From Actinomycetes bacterium (lineage in GTDB: Bacteria; Actinomycetota; Acidimicrobiia; Acidimicrobiales; RAAP-2): a DNA stretch of 62,768 nucleotides. The DNA is taken from assembly GCA_021790675.1 (NCBI GenBank), contig JAJYGN010000011.1, positions 1 through 62,768 on the forward strand, in the 5' to 3' direction. Below are positions 25,332-33,915 of the stretch, piece by piece; the first letter of the stretch is position 1, and each line of letters starts with the position of its first letter. The notes under the pieces were generated by a model. It was not told the DNA's origin. It saw only the letters and a program-made list of their open reading frames with translations, and made no database searches. A program made the position numbers and the translations under genes.

Positions 25332-25346
25332 GCAAAACCTTGGCTC

Positions 25347-25368
25347 CACCGAAGGGGGGGTTTCGGTG
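25347..25368. repeat. Second hairpin with poly-G loop
   Basis: 7-bp arms CACCGAA/TTCGGTG around an 8-nt loop of seven G plus T, 16 bp after the first hairpin. The shared G-run loops suggest a paired structure. Confidence 0.45.
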
Positions 25369-25402
25369 AAGCAGGCTGATACCAGTATGACGATTCTCGG
25401 CG

Positions 25403-25451
25403 TATCGATCAAGTCGATAAACCCGATACCTCTCATCTCTATACTTGATAC
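25403..25451 (+). promoter_or_regulatory. LysR-type box and leaderless lysR promoter
   Basis: TATCGA-N5-TCGATA (25403-25419) is a perfect inverted repeat of the T-N11-A kind bound by LysR regulators. TATACT at 25440-25445 ends 6 nt before the GTG of the regulator gene, so the box sits in the -35 region and could mediate autorepression. Confidence 0.6.
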
Positions 25452-26381
25452 GTGGATCTCCGCCAACTCGAAGCCCTCATCGCAATCGACGAGCACGGAT
25501 CCTTCTCACGCGCGGCCGACGCCCTGGGCACGGTGCAGTCGAACATCTCGAGTCGAATCGCGCGACTGGAGGGTGAACTCGGCACCGAACTGGTGAACCG
25601 CTCGAGCGGGGTACTCAGCGAGTCGGGCACCGTCGTCGTACACCGCGCCCGGCGCGTACTCAGCGAGATGAGCGCCATCGTGGCCGACGTGGCCGAACTG
25701 ACCGCGGACGTGCGCGGACCGGTCAGCCTCGGCGTGATCGGCACCTCGGGGCGCTGGATCGTGCCGCTGCTGCTCGAGGCCCAGCGCGTGGCGTACCCGC
25801 ACATCAGACTGCGCATCGTAGAGGGTTCGAACTCAACCCTCGAGCCCCAGGTCGTTAACGGCCAACTCGACATGGCGGTACTCGCCTGGCCGGTCGAGGC
25901 ACCCGAACTGTCCAAGGCCGACCTCTTCAGCGAGGACCTCGTCCTCATCGTGGCGCGCGATCACCCCCTGGCGATGGAGGGACCGTCCGTCACCTTCGCC
26001 GCCCTGGCCGACTACGAGCTCCTACTGCCCCTCCAGGGAACAGCCCTGCGTCACGAGCTCGAGGTGGCGAGTCGTATCCAGGGCGTCCAGCTGCGCCCGC
26101 TCATCGAGCTCGACGGACTGCGCACCATTGCCTCATTGACCTTCGACGGACACGGACCCTCGATCCTGCCCGCCACTGCCCTCTCGGCGCACCTGGCCGA
26201 CAAGTTCGTCGCCGTACACGTCGAGGGCCTGGCCAAACGCCGGGTCAGCCTCGTGTCGCGGCGTTTCGGCTTCCCCTCGGCGCCGGTGCGCGCGATCAAC
26301 GCGTTACTGCGCGAGACCATCGCCGACGCCCGGGTGGTGCCCGAGGGGATCTACATACCCACGCGCTCGACACCGCTGTAG
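25452..26381 (+). CDS. LysR family transcriptional regulator
   Basis: 309 residues. Residues 1-60 are the LysR helix-turn-helix (MDLRQLEALIAIDEHGSFSR, QSNISSRIARLEGELGTELV); the rest is the two-lobed periplasmic-binding-like effector domain (about 90-300). The target and ligand are unknown. Its nearest divergent neighbour is murT-gatD, 184 bp away, and alkA and the M20 gene follow on the same strand. The GTG start follows a TATACT box by 6 nt. Confidence 0.92.
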   Translation: MDLRQLEALIAIDEHGSFSRAADALGTVQSNISSRIARLEGELGTELVNRSSGVLSESGTVVVHRARRVLSEMSAIVADVAELTADVRGPVSLGVIGTSGRWIVPLLLEAQRVAYPHIRLRIVEGSNSTLEPQVVNGQLDMAVLAWPVEAPELSKADLFSEDLVLIVARDHPLAMEGPSVTFAALADYELLLPLQGTALRHELEVASRIQGVQLRPLIELDGLRTIASLTFDGHGPSILPATALSAHLADKFVAVHVEGLAKRRVSLVSRRFGFPSAPVRAINALLRETIADARVVPEGIYIPTRSTPL

Positions 26382-26387
26382 GCCTGG

Positions 26388-26393
26388 CAAGAT
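26388..26393 (+). promoter_or_regulatory. -10-like CAAGAT before alkA-like gene
   Basis: CAAGAT is 6 nt before the ATG at 26400, only 7 bp after the lysR stop; weaker match than the other leaderless promoters. Confidence 0.3.
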
Positions 26394-26399
26394 TGTCCG

Positions 26400-27023
26400 A
26401 TGGCGCTGCGCCGACACGAGATCGCCGAGTACATCGTGGCGCGCGACCCCGCCTTCGCGGCCGTGGTGGCGACGATCGGACCGCCGCCGGCACGTGCGCG
26501 CGTTCGCGTTGACGATCGCTTCTCGCACCTGGCGCGCTCGATCACCCACCAGCTGCTCGCCATCAAGGCCGCCATGACGATCCACGGCCGCGTCCTCGAA
26601 CTCGTCGGCGGCGACGTCACGCCCGCGAGCGTTCTCGCGCTCTCGGTCGCAGACCTGCGGGCGGTCGGGCTGTCCAACACCAAGGCCGAGGCGATGATCC
26701 AGCTCGCCGACTACGTCGACAGCGGGCGCGTGCGAATCGCTCGCCATGGCTACATGGACGACGCCGACGTGGTCGCCGACGTGACCCAGGTACGCGGCAT
26801 CGGACCGTGGACCGCGCACATGTATCTCATGTTCACGTTGGCGCGCCACGACGTCTGGCCGACGGGCGACTTCGGTGTTCGCCACGGCTGGTCGGTGATC
26901 CACGGGCTCGACGAGAACGTCGGCGAGGCCGAGCTAGCTCGCCTCGGCGAGCCCTTCGTCGGCGTGCGCTCGGCGGTCGCGGACTACTGCTGGGCCGCCG
27001 TTGACGAGGTCAGTTGGCTGTAG
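26400..27023 (+). CDS. DNA-3-methyladenine glycosylase (AlkA, HhH-GPD family)
   Basis: Base-excision glycosylase for alkylated purines. 207 residues: helix-hairpin-helix VTQVRGIGPWTAHMYLMFTL followed by the catalytic Asp157 in PTGDFGVRHGW. It lacks the N-terminal beta domain of E. coli AlkA, as in many short bacterial forms. It starts 18 bp after lysR and its stop codon TAG is also the beginning of the M20 gene's -10-like hexamer. Confidence 0.9.
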   Translation: MALRRHEIAEYIVARDPAFAAVVATIGPPPARARVRVDDRFSHLARSITHQLLAIKAAMTIHGRVLELVGGDVTPASVLALSVADLRAVGLSNTKAEAMIQLADYVDSGRVRIARHGYMDDADVVADVTQVRGIGPWTAHMYLMFTLARHDVWPTGDFGVRHGWSVIHGLDENVGEAELARLGEPFVGVRSAVADYCWAAVDEVSWL

Positions 27024-27026
27024 CCT
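27021..27026 (+). promoter_or_regulatory. -10-like TAGCCT for leaderless M20 gene
   Basis: TAGCCT ends 6 nt before the ATG at 27033. Its first three bases are the stop codon of the preceding gene. Confidence 0.45.
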
Positions 27027-27032
27027 CGAGCC

Positions 27033-28436
27033 ATGCTCACCCTGGCCGATTTCGAACGTGACGCCCTGGCGGCCCTGCTCGCCTACGGAGAGATCCCCTG
27101 CCTGTCGCCGATGTACGACGCGACCTGGGCCGAGAACGGCCACCTCGAGGCGGCCGTCGAACTGCTCGCCGACTGGGCGCGCTTGCGACGACTCGCGAAC
27201 TTCGACGTCGCGGTGCACCGCCTCGCCGGTCGCACTCCCCTGCTCGCGATCACCGTCGAGGCGACCGGCGCGAGCGCAGGCACCGCGATCCTCTATGGTC
27301 ACCTCGACAAGCAGCCGCCCCTGGGCGACTGGTCCGAGGGTCTCTCTCCCTTTTCGCCCACGCGCGTGGGTGACCGTCTCTTCGCGCGCGGCCTGGCCGA
27401 TGACGGCTACTCCACGTTCTCGGCCCTGCTCGCCCTCGAGTCCCTCGAGGCCGCCGGCACGCCGCACAGCCGCGTCGTCGTTCTGATCGAGGCGAGCGAG
27501 GAGAGCGGCAGTCCCGACCTCGACGCCTACTTGGAGGAGTTGCGCGAGCACCTGGGTGACGTGCGCTTCATGGTCTGTCTCGACTCCGGAGCTCTCACCT
27601 ACGACCGCCTCTGGGTGACGACGTCGCTGCGCGGCATCGTCAACGTCGCCGTGACGGTGGGCGTGCTCTCGCGCGGACAGCACAGCGGGGCCGTCAGCGG
27701 CGTCGCTCCCTCGTCGTTTCGGCTCTTGCGCCAGCTGCTCGAGCGCGTCGAGGATTCGAGGACTGGCGACATCCTCATTGACGAGCTCATCGCCGAGATT
27801 CCTGACGCCCACGTCGAGGCGGCCCGCGCGACCGCCGAGGAGTTCGGCGACGTGACCGTGGCCGACCTGCCACTGCTCGACGGCGTCGCCCCAATGGGCG
27901 CGAGCGCCACCGAGCGGATCCTGCGCTCAACGTGGTACCCCACGCTCTCGGTCGTGGGCATGGGCGGCGTGCCCGAGCCCGAGATCGCCGGGAACGTCCT
28001 TCGCCCCTTTACGTCGGCCGTCCTCTCGTTTCGCCTGCCGCCAACCACTAACTCCGCCGACGCGGCGCGAGCGATCGTCTCGACCCTCGCGGCCGACGCC
28101 CCCGAAGGCGCCGCCGTCGACGTCGAACTGATCCAGGCCGCCGACGGCTGGATGGCCCCGCCGCTCGAGCCCTGGCTCGATGACGCGCTCAGCGAGGCGA
28201 GCCGCGTCGCCTTCGGCCGCGAGGCAGGATTCACCGGCGAGGGAGGATCGATTCCCTTCCTCGCCTCACTGGCGAGTCGCTTCCCCGAGGCAGCCTTTGT
28301 GGCGACCGGCGTTCTCGGCCCCGACTCCAACGCCCACGGAATCGACGAGATGCTGGATCTGCCCACTGCGGTCGCGGTCACCAACGCGGTGAGCCACCTG
28401 CTGGCGTCCTTCGCCGCCGCTGACGAGGGCCGCTAG
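27033..28436 (+). CDS. M20 family metallopeptidase (dipeptidase-like)
   Basis: 467-residue di-zinc hydrolase of the M20 family. Metal-site segments: YGHLDKQPPLGDWSEGLSPF (His and Asp), RGLADDGYSTFSALLALE (bridging Asp), EASEESGSPDLDAYLEEL (general base Glu and Glu ligand), and a C-terminal NAHGIDE (His ligand). The SLRGIVNVAVTVGVL segment begins the dimerisation lid. The substrate is probably a short peptide; the exact one is unknown. It ends 4 bp inside the convergent acyl-CoA dehydrogenase gene. Confidence 0.9.
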   Translation: MLTLADFERDALAALLAYGEIPCLSPMYDATWAENGHLEAAVELLADWARLRRLANFDVAVHRLAGRTPLLAITVEATGASAGTAILYGHLDKQPPLGDWSEGLSPFSPTRVGDRLFARGLADDGYSTFSALLALESLEAAGTPHSRVVVLIEASEESGSPDLDAYLEELREHLGDVRFMVCLDSGALTYDRLWVTTSLRGIVNVAVTVGVLSRGQHSGAVSGVAPSSFRLLRQLLERVEDSRTGDILIDELIAEIPDAHVEAARATAEEFGDVTVADLPLLDGVAPMGASATERILRSTWYPTLSVVGMGGVPEPEIAGNVLRPFTSAVLSFRLPPTTNSADAARAIVSTLAADAPEGAAVDVELIQAADGWMAPPLEPWLDDALSEASRVAFGREAGFTGEGGSIPFLASLASRFPEAAFVATGVLGPDSNAHGIDEMLDLPTAVAVTNAVSHLLASFAAADEGR

Positions 28437-29626
28437 CTTCTCGGCACGTCCTTCCACGCCACGCTCTTGTCTGAGCGCGGCTCACCGGGAAGTCCCAGGA
28501 CGCGCTCGCCGATGATGTTGCGCATCACCTCGCTGGTGCCGCCTTCGATGGAGTTCGCCCGCATGCGCAAGAAGGCCTTACGCATGTCGCCGCTGGCCAG
28601 TGCCGTCTCCGTGGGCCGGATCCGCGGATAGTTCGAGCCGTAGAGCATGCCCGCCGATCCCATCAGGTCGACGCAGAGCTCGCTGGTTCGCTGGTTCTCC
28701 TCGGCGAAGGCCAGCTTGGCGACCGATCCCTCCGGGCCCGGAGTCCCGGCCTTGCGCAGGTCGCTCGCTCGCCAGTTGGTGAGTCGCGCCACCTCGTTGC
28801 GCACCCAGGCGCCCACCAGCTCGGCTCGCACTGCGTGGGCGTAGGCGTCCTCACGTGCGCTCCAGTGCTCGCGCCAGATCCTGACGGCCTCACCGATCAG
28901 CCCACTACCCCGCGAGGGCACCGTGCCGCCGATGGAGACGCGCTCGTTCATCAGCGTGGTGATCGAGACGTTCCAGCCTTCGCCGACACCACCCAGGCGC
29001 CGCGTGTCGGGTACGCGCACGTCTTCGAAGAAGCACTCGTTGAACTCGGCCTCTCCGGTGATCTGAAAGAGGGGTCGCACGTCGACGCCGGGGTCGTGCA
29101 TGCCGACGATGAACGCGGTGATGCCCTTGTGCTTGGTGGCGTCAGGATTAGTGCGCGCGATCAGCAGGCCGAAGCTCGCCACGTGCGCGAGGGTCGTCCA
29201 GACCTTCTGGCCGTTGACGCGCCACTCGTCGCCGTCGCGCTCGGCGCGCATGGCCAGGCCCGCCACGTCCGAGCCGGCGCCGGGCTCGCTAAAGAGCTGG
29301 CACCAGATCTCCTCGCCGGTGAAGAGTGGGCGCAAAAATCGCTCCTGCTGCTCCTCGGTGCCGTGAGTGACGATGGTCGGAGCAACCATGCCGTAGCCGA
29401 TGACGTTGCGCATCGCGGCGTTAGGCGCGCCAGCCTTGGCCAGTCGTCGCAGCACGGTCTGCTGGTCGGTAGGGGTGAGTCCCAGACCGCCACGGCCCTC
29501 GGGAAAGTGCACCCAGGCGAGCCCGCGGTCGAACTGGGCGCCGAGGAAGGTTACGGGGTCGGTCTCGCCCGGTGGGAAGTCCGCGATCAGCTGATCGATG
29601 GCCGCTTCAAGGGTTGCGGTGTCCAT
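28433..29626 (-). CDS. Acyl-CoA dehydrogenase
   Basis: 397-residue FAD flavoprotein of beta-oxidation or a related pathway. Seen: LFSEPGAGSDVAGLAMRAER (FAD/substrate motif), WTTLAHVASFGLLIARTNPD, and the C-terminal IEGGTSEVMRNIIGERVLGL. The ATG at 29626 has AGGAGG 4 nt upstream, which decides the start over an in-frame GTG at 29644. Substrate length cannot be read. Together with the acyl-CoA synthetase and mutase nearby it indicates acyl-CoA catabolism. Confidence 0.93.
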   Translation of the reverse strand: MDTATLEAAIDQLIADFPPGETDPVTFLGAQFDRGLAWVHFPEGRGGLGLTPTDQQTVLRRLAKAGAPNAAMRNVIGYGMVAPTIVTHGTEEQQERFLRPLFTGEEIWCQLFSEPGAGSDVAGLAMRAERDGDEWRVNGQKVWTTLAHVASFGLLIARTNPDATKHKGITAFIVGMHDPGVDVRPLFQITGEAEFNECFFEDVRVPDTRRLGGVGEGWNVSITTLMNERVSIGGTVPSRGSGLIGEAVRIWREHWSAREDAYAHAVRAELVGAWVRNEVARLTNWRASDLRKAGTPGPEGSVAKLAFAEENQRTSELCVDLMGSAGMLYGSNYPRIRPTETALASGDMRKAFLRMRANSIEGGTSEVMRNIIGERVLGLPGEPRSDKSVAWKDVPRS

Positions 29627-29781
29627 ATGCCTCCTCGTCGTCACCGAATACTAGGCAGGTCGCGATCCCCCGGCAGAACGGACTCGTGATGACTCGATAC
29701 GTCTCGGCCACCTCGTGGGACCGACCTCATCGAGGGAGATGATGACAGCGTGAAAGATCCGCGTAGAGATCGGATGGTCGT

Positions 29782-30444
29782 TCAGCCAGCGGTGGCAGGC
29801 TCGGGGAGTGCCTGGCGCAGAACGTTGAAGCGCGCACTCAGAACGCGCGCCCTAGCGAGCGCGCCGCTCTGGCCGCAGGACTCGAGCCAGTTGGCGAGCA
29901 GGATGTAGCCGTCCTCGGTGAGGACCGACTCGGGGTGGAACTGCACGCCCTCGAGGGGCAGGTCCCGATGGCGCATGCCCATGACGAGACCGTTCGCTCG
30001 CGCGGTGACGATGAACGCCTCCGGCAGCGTCGCCTCGTCGACCACCAGCGAGTGGTAGCGGCCGGCCGCGCACAGCGGAGCGACGCCCGCGAACAGACCG
30101 GTCCCGTCGTGAGAGATCGCGCTGGCTCGGCCGTGCACCAGCTCGGGTGCCACCACCACCTCGCCTCCGAAGGCCTCGGCGAGGGCCTGGTGTCCGAGGC
30201 AGACCCCGAGCAGGGGCAGCGACGCGCCCGCGCAGTAGCGGATGATCTCCAGACAGTTTCCGGCGTCGCGCGGGTGCCCGGGCCCGGGCGAGATCAACAC
30301 GCCGTCGTAGTGGCCCGACGCGACGTCGCCGCTCGCTACCTCGTCGTTGCGCGCGACGCGTACGCTCGCGCCGAGCTCGCCGAGGTACTGCACGAGGTTG
30401 TACACGAAGGAGTCGTAGTTGTCGACGACGAGGATCGATGACAT
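29782..30444 (-). CDS. trpG: Anthranilate synthase glutamine amidotransferase component (TrpG/PabA)
   Basis: 220 residues providing ammonia for anthranilate (and perhaps p-aminobenzoate) synthesis. LVVDNYDSFVYNLVQYLGEL start, oxyanion SPGPGHPRDAGN, nucleophile Cys in LLGVCLGHQALAEAFGG and the HPESVLTEDG His-Glu pair. It is oriented divergently from trpE with only 37 bp between start codons. TACACT stands 6 nt before its ATG, giving a leaderless arrangement. Confidence 0.93.
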   Translation of the reverse strand: MSSILVVDNYDSFVYNLVQYLGELGASVRVARNDEVASGDVASGHYDGVLISPGPGHPRDAGNCLEIIRYCAGASLPLLGVCLGHQALAEAFGGEVVVAPELVHGRASAISHDGTGLFAGVAPLCAAGRYHSLVVDEATLPEAFIVTARANGLVMGMRHRDLPLEGVQFHPESVLTEDGYILLANWLESCGQSGALARARVLSARFNVLRQALPEPATAG

Positions 30445-30450
30445 AGCCAA

Positions 30451-30475
30451 AGTGTAGGGGTCATCCGTCTAACCT
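30451..30475. promoter_or_regulatory. Face-to-face leaderless promoters of trpG and trpE
   Basis: TACACT on the minus strand (30456-30451) is 6 nt from the trpG ATG, and TAACCT on the plus strand (30470-30475) is 6 nt from the trpE GTG. With 37 bp between start codons, the -35 region of each promoter must overlap the other's -10 region. Confidence 0.55.
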
Positions 30476-30481
30476 TTCGAT

Positions 30482-31978
30482 GTGGCCGACCTCTCCGAGA
30501 GCGATTTCCTCGACCTCACCGACGAGGGCTACAACCTGATTCCGCTCTACGAGACGCTCCAGCTCGACCGCGAGACCCCCGTCTCGCTCTACCAGCGATT
30601 CGCCGACGCCGCGATCTTCCTCCTCGAGAGCGCGTCACTGGGCGAGACGACGGGACGCTACTCCTTCGTCGGACTCGACCGGCGCTGGCGCGTGACCACC
30701 GTCGCTGGTCGCACGCACGTCGAGGGCGCAACCAGCTCGCTCGAGGCCGGACCCCTCGAGGTGGTACGCGAACTGCTCTCTCGCTACCACGCCTACCAGC
30801 CGCCCGGACTGCCCGACTTCCTCGGGGGCGCGGTGGGATTCGTCGCCTACGACTACGTGCGCCGTTTGGAGAGATTGGAGCGGCCCTTGGGCGAGGACCC
30901 CTGGCCGGACGCCGACTTCTCTTTTCCGGGCGCGCTTCTCATCTGCGATCACCTGCGCCACTCGACGACGGTCGTCGTCTCGGCCGTGATCGACGGCGAG
31001 CCCCGCGAGGCCTACGCGAGGGGCGCCGCACGCCTCAACGAGCTCGTCGACCTCCTGCTCGGGCCGCCACCGGGGATCGACCCGCGCGTCGAGCGACTCG
31101 TCGCGACCGCGCCGCACACATGGCGCGACGTCGACGTGCGAGGCCTCGCCGCCGGACTCTCCAACTTCTCGGCCGCCGGCTACGCCGAGGTCGTCGAGTC
31201 GGCCAAGGCCCACATCCGCGCTGGCGACGTCTTCCAGGTCGTGCCGAGCCAGCAGTTCCGTCGGGCCACGTCGGTGAACCCGCTAACTCTCTATCGCGTG
31301 CTGCGGGCCCTCAACCCCTCGCCCTATATGTACCTGCTCGACACCGGGGACTCGCACATTGTCGGCGCGTCGCCCGAGATGCTGGTACGCGTGACCGATC
31401 GCGTCGTCTCAACCCGTCCGATCGCCGGCACGCGTCCGCGCGGAGTCAGCGAGGCGGAGGACCTGGCCCTCGAGCGCGAGGTGCTCTCCGACGACAAGGA
31501 GATCGCCGAGCACGTGATGCTCGTCGACCTGGGTCGCAACGACGTGGGACGCGTGGCGGTGCCCGGCAGCGTCGAAGTCGAGCGCCTCGCGCACGTCGAG
31601 CGCTTCAGTCACCTGATGCACCTCGTCTCGCAGGTCTCGGGGACCCTTCGCGAGGGCCTTGACGCCTTCGATGCGTTCAACGCCCTCTTTCCCGCAGGCA
31701 CTCTCACGGGTGCTCCCAAGGTACGCGCGATGGAGCTGATCGACGAGTTCGAGCCCGCCCGACGCGGTCCCTACGGCGGAGCGGTGGGCTACTTCGCTCT
31801 CTCGGGCAACGCCGACTTCGCGATCACCATCCGCACCCTGTCGCTGCGCCACGGGGTTGCCACCGTCCAAGCCGGCGGGGGCGTCGTGGCCGACTCACGC
31901 CCCGAGCTCGAGTACGCCGAGTGCATAAACAAGGCTTCGGCGCCGCTGCTGGCCCTCCAAATCGCCGATCCCCTTTAG
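30482..31978 (+). CDS. trpE: Anthranilate synthase component I
   Basis: Converts chorismate and ammonia to anthranilate, first step of tryptophan synthesis. 498 residues: N-terminal feedback domain with LLESASLGETTGRYSFVGLD (Leu-x-Glu-Ser inhibitor site) and the chorismate-binding core with PSPYMYLLDTG, TRPIAGTRPRG, DDKEIAEHVMLVDLGRNDVG, PAGTLTGAPKVRAMELIDE and YGGAVGYF. The GTG start at 30482 has no ribosome-binding site. The rest of the trp genes are not in the window. Confidence 0.96.
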   Translation: MADLSESDFLDLTDEGYNLIPLYETLQLDRETPVSLYQRFADAAIFLLESASLGETTGRYSFVGLDRRWRVTTVAGRTHVEGATSSLEAGPLEVVRELLSRYHAYQPPGLPDFLGGAVGFVAYDYVRRLERLERPLGEDPWPDADFSFPGALLICDHLRHSTTVVVSAVIDGEPREAYARGAARLNELVDLLLGPPPGIDPRVERLVATAPHTWRDVDVRGLAAGLSNFSAAGYAEVVESAKAHIRAGDVFQVVPSQQFRRATSVNPLTLYRVLRALNPSPYMYLLDTGDSHIVGASPEMLVRVTDRVVSTRPIAGTRPRGVSEAEDLALEREVLSDDKEIAEHVMLVDLGRNDVGRVAVPGSVEVERLAHVERFSHLMHLVSQVSGTLREGLDAFDAFNALFPAGTLTGAPKVRAMELIDEFEPARRGPYGGAVGYFALSGNADFAITIRTLSLRHGVATVQAGGGVVADSRPELEYAECINKASAPLLALQIADPL

Positions 31979-32029
31979 GCATCCCTCGTCCGCCGATTGT
32001 CGATGACTGGCGTACTAACGTCGGGCCTA

Positions 32030-32206
32030 GTGAGCGATCTCGTACGATTCATCGGCATCATCGTCCTCGCCGGCATCGTCCTGCTCGTCCTGCTGGCCGT
32101 GATCAAGGTGGCGCTGTCACTCGCGTCGATCATCGTGGTGATTGGCGCGATCTTTGCCATCGGCTACGTGATCGGCATCCGGCACCGCTCGTCGCGCCGC
32201 CACTAA
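32030..32206 (+). CDS. Small membrane protein of unknown function
   Basis: 58 residues from the GTG at 32030 (an in-frame extension to 31997 is possible). Two closely packed hydrophobic stretches (IGIIVLAGIVLLVLLAVIKV and IIVVIGAIFAIGYVIGI) and a basic tail RHRSSRRH. TAACGT lies 8 nt before the GTG. No family recognised; it lies between trpE and the mutase genes. Confidence 0.5.
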   Translation: MSDLVRFIGIIVLAGIVLLVLLAVIKVALSLASIIVVIGAIFAIGYVIGIRHRSSRRH

Positions 32207-32277
32207 CGGCGCTGCGCGGGCGCGATCAAGGCTTTCGTGCGCCTCACCTAGACTGCCCTCGGAGCGGGAGGACAACG

Positions 32278-33915
32278 ATGACCGACAACCCGTACAAGAC
32301 CTGGCGCGAGGCCTTCGACGCGGCGCCCACGCGCGACGCCGATTTCACGACTCTCTCGGGGATCCCCTTAGAGCCGGTCTACGGGCCCGAGGAGGGTGAG
32401 TTCCCCGGGGCCTACCCCTATACCCGGGGCATCCACGCCTCGATGTACCGCTCGAAGCTCTGGACCATGCGCATGTTCGCCGGATTCGGCACCGCGGTCG
32501 ACACCAACGCGCGCTTTCGCGAGATCATCGCGGCCGGCGGCACCGGGCTCTCGACCGCCTTTGACATGCCCACCCTGCTCGGGCTCGACTCCGACGATCC
32601 CATGTCCCTGGGCGAGGTGGGACGTTGTGGCGTGGCAATTGACTCACTGGCCGACGTGCGCGACCTCTTCGCCGGCATCGACCTCTCACGCATCACGACG
32701 TCGATGACCATCAACTCGCCCGCCGCGGTGATGCTCGCGCTCTTCGTCGCCCAGGCCGAGGAACGCGGCGTGAAGCGCTCCGCGCTCGGCGGCACGCTGC
32801 AGAACGACATCTTGAAGGAGTACCAGGCCCAGAAGGAGTTCGTCTTCCCCCCGCGCCAGTCGATGCGCCTGGTGCGCGACACCATGGCCTTCACCGCGGC
32901 CGAGATGCCCAAGTGGAACTCGATCTCGGTGTCGGGCTATCACATCCGCGAAGCCGGCTCGACCGCCGCCGAGGAGCTCGCCTTCACCCTGGCCAACGGG
33001 TTCGCCTACGTCGAGCTCGCCCGCGAGGCGGGGCTGACAATCGACGACGTGGCGCCGCGGCTCTCCTTCTTCTTCAACGCCCACATCGACTTCTTCGAAG
33101 AGATCGCTAAGTACCGCGCGGCGCGGCGCGTCTGGGCGACCTGGACGCGGGGTCACTACGGCGCCGAGGACCCTCGCAGTTGGCAGTTGCGCTTTCACAC
33201 CCAGACCGCGGGGGTGTCGCTCACGGCCCAACAGCCCGAAGTGAACATCGCGCGTACCGCGATCGAGGCGCTCGCCGGCGTGCTCGGCGGCACCCAGAGC
33301 CTGCACACCAACTCCATGGACGAAGCGATCGCCCTGCCCACGGCGAGAGCCGCGCGCATCGCGCTGAGGACGCAGCAGGTGCTCGCCTACGAGACCAACG
33401 TCGCCCACGTCGCCGACCCGCTCGGGGGATCCTGGTTCGTCGAAGAGCTGACCAGCGAGGTCGAGCGCCAGGCCGAGGAGATCCTCGCCGAGATCCTCGA
33501 CAAGGGCCGGGGCTCGATGCTCGAGGGCTGCATCGCCGGCATCGAGGAGAACTGGTTCCAGGGCCGCATCGCCGACTCGGCCTACGCGTTGGAGAAGACC
33601 TTCAATGCCGGGCGTCGCATCGTGGTCGGCGTGAACGCCTTCACCGAGGGCAACGAGGAGGAGGACCTCGCGATACTTCGCATTACCAACGCCGACGAGA
33701 AGAAGCAGGTCGAGCGCCTCGCCGCGGTGCGACAAGCCCGCCACGCCGCGCGCGTCGAGGCGGCCCTCGCCACGCTCAAGCGTCAGGCCGCGGACCCGAC
33801 GATCAACCTCATGCCCGCGCTGATCGACGCGGCCAAGGCCGAGGCGACCGTGGGAGAGATGATGGGCGCGATGGTCACCGTCTTCGGTCGCCACGTCGAG
33901 GTGCCGTCACTGTGA
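32278..33915 (+). CDS. icmA: B12-dependent acyl-CoA mutase large subunit, isobutyryl-CoA mutase-like
   Basis: 545-residue substrate-binding subunit of a coenzyme-B12 mutase without its own B12 domain. Core blocks: [73 protein letters not shown] (His222). In methylmalonyl-CoA mutase the carboxylate is held by Tyr89 and Arg207 (Propionibacterium numbering). Here those positions are Phe67 and Gln185, as known for isobutyryl-CoA mutase. The position that is Asp in 2-hydroxyisobutyryl-CoA mutase is Ala. A ribosome-binding site GGGAGG precedes the ATG. It is followed directly by the B12 subunit gene. Confidence 0.8.
   Translation: MTDNPYKTWREAFDAAPTRDADFTTLSGIPLEPVYGPEEGEFPGAYPYTRGIHASMYRSKLWTMRMFAGFGTAVDTNARFREIIAAGGTGLSTAFDMPTLLGLDSDDPMSLGEVGRCGVAIDSLADVRDLFAGIDLSRITTSMTINSPAAVMLALFVAQAEERGVKRSALGGTLQNDILKEYQAQKEFVFPPRQSMRLVRDTMAFTAAEMPKWNSISVSGYHIREAGSTAAEELAFTLANGFAYVELAREAGLTIDDVAPRLSFFFNAHIDFFEEIAKYRAARRVWATWTRGHYGAEDPRSWQLRFHTQTAGVSLTAQQPEVNIARTAIEALAGVLGGTQSLHTNSMDEAIALPTARAARIALRTQQVLAYETNVAHVADPLGGSWFVEELTSEVERQAEEILAEILDKGRGSMLEGCIAGIEENWFQGRIADSAYALEKTFNAGRRIVVGVNAFTEGNEEEDLAILRITNADEKKQVERLAAVRQARHAARVEAALATLKRQAADPTINLMPALIDAAKAEATVGEMMGAMVTVFGRHVEVPSL

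Noticed and set aside
32207..32277. Cobalamin riboswitch before the B12 mutase genes
   Set aside because: Only 71 bp separate the genes, there is a TAGACT promoter and a ribosome-binding site, and no B12-box-like sequence or room for the fold.
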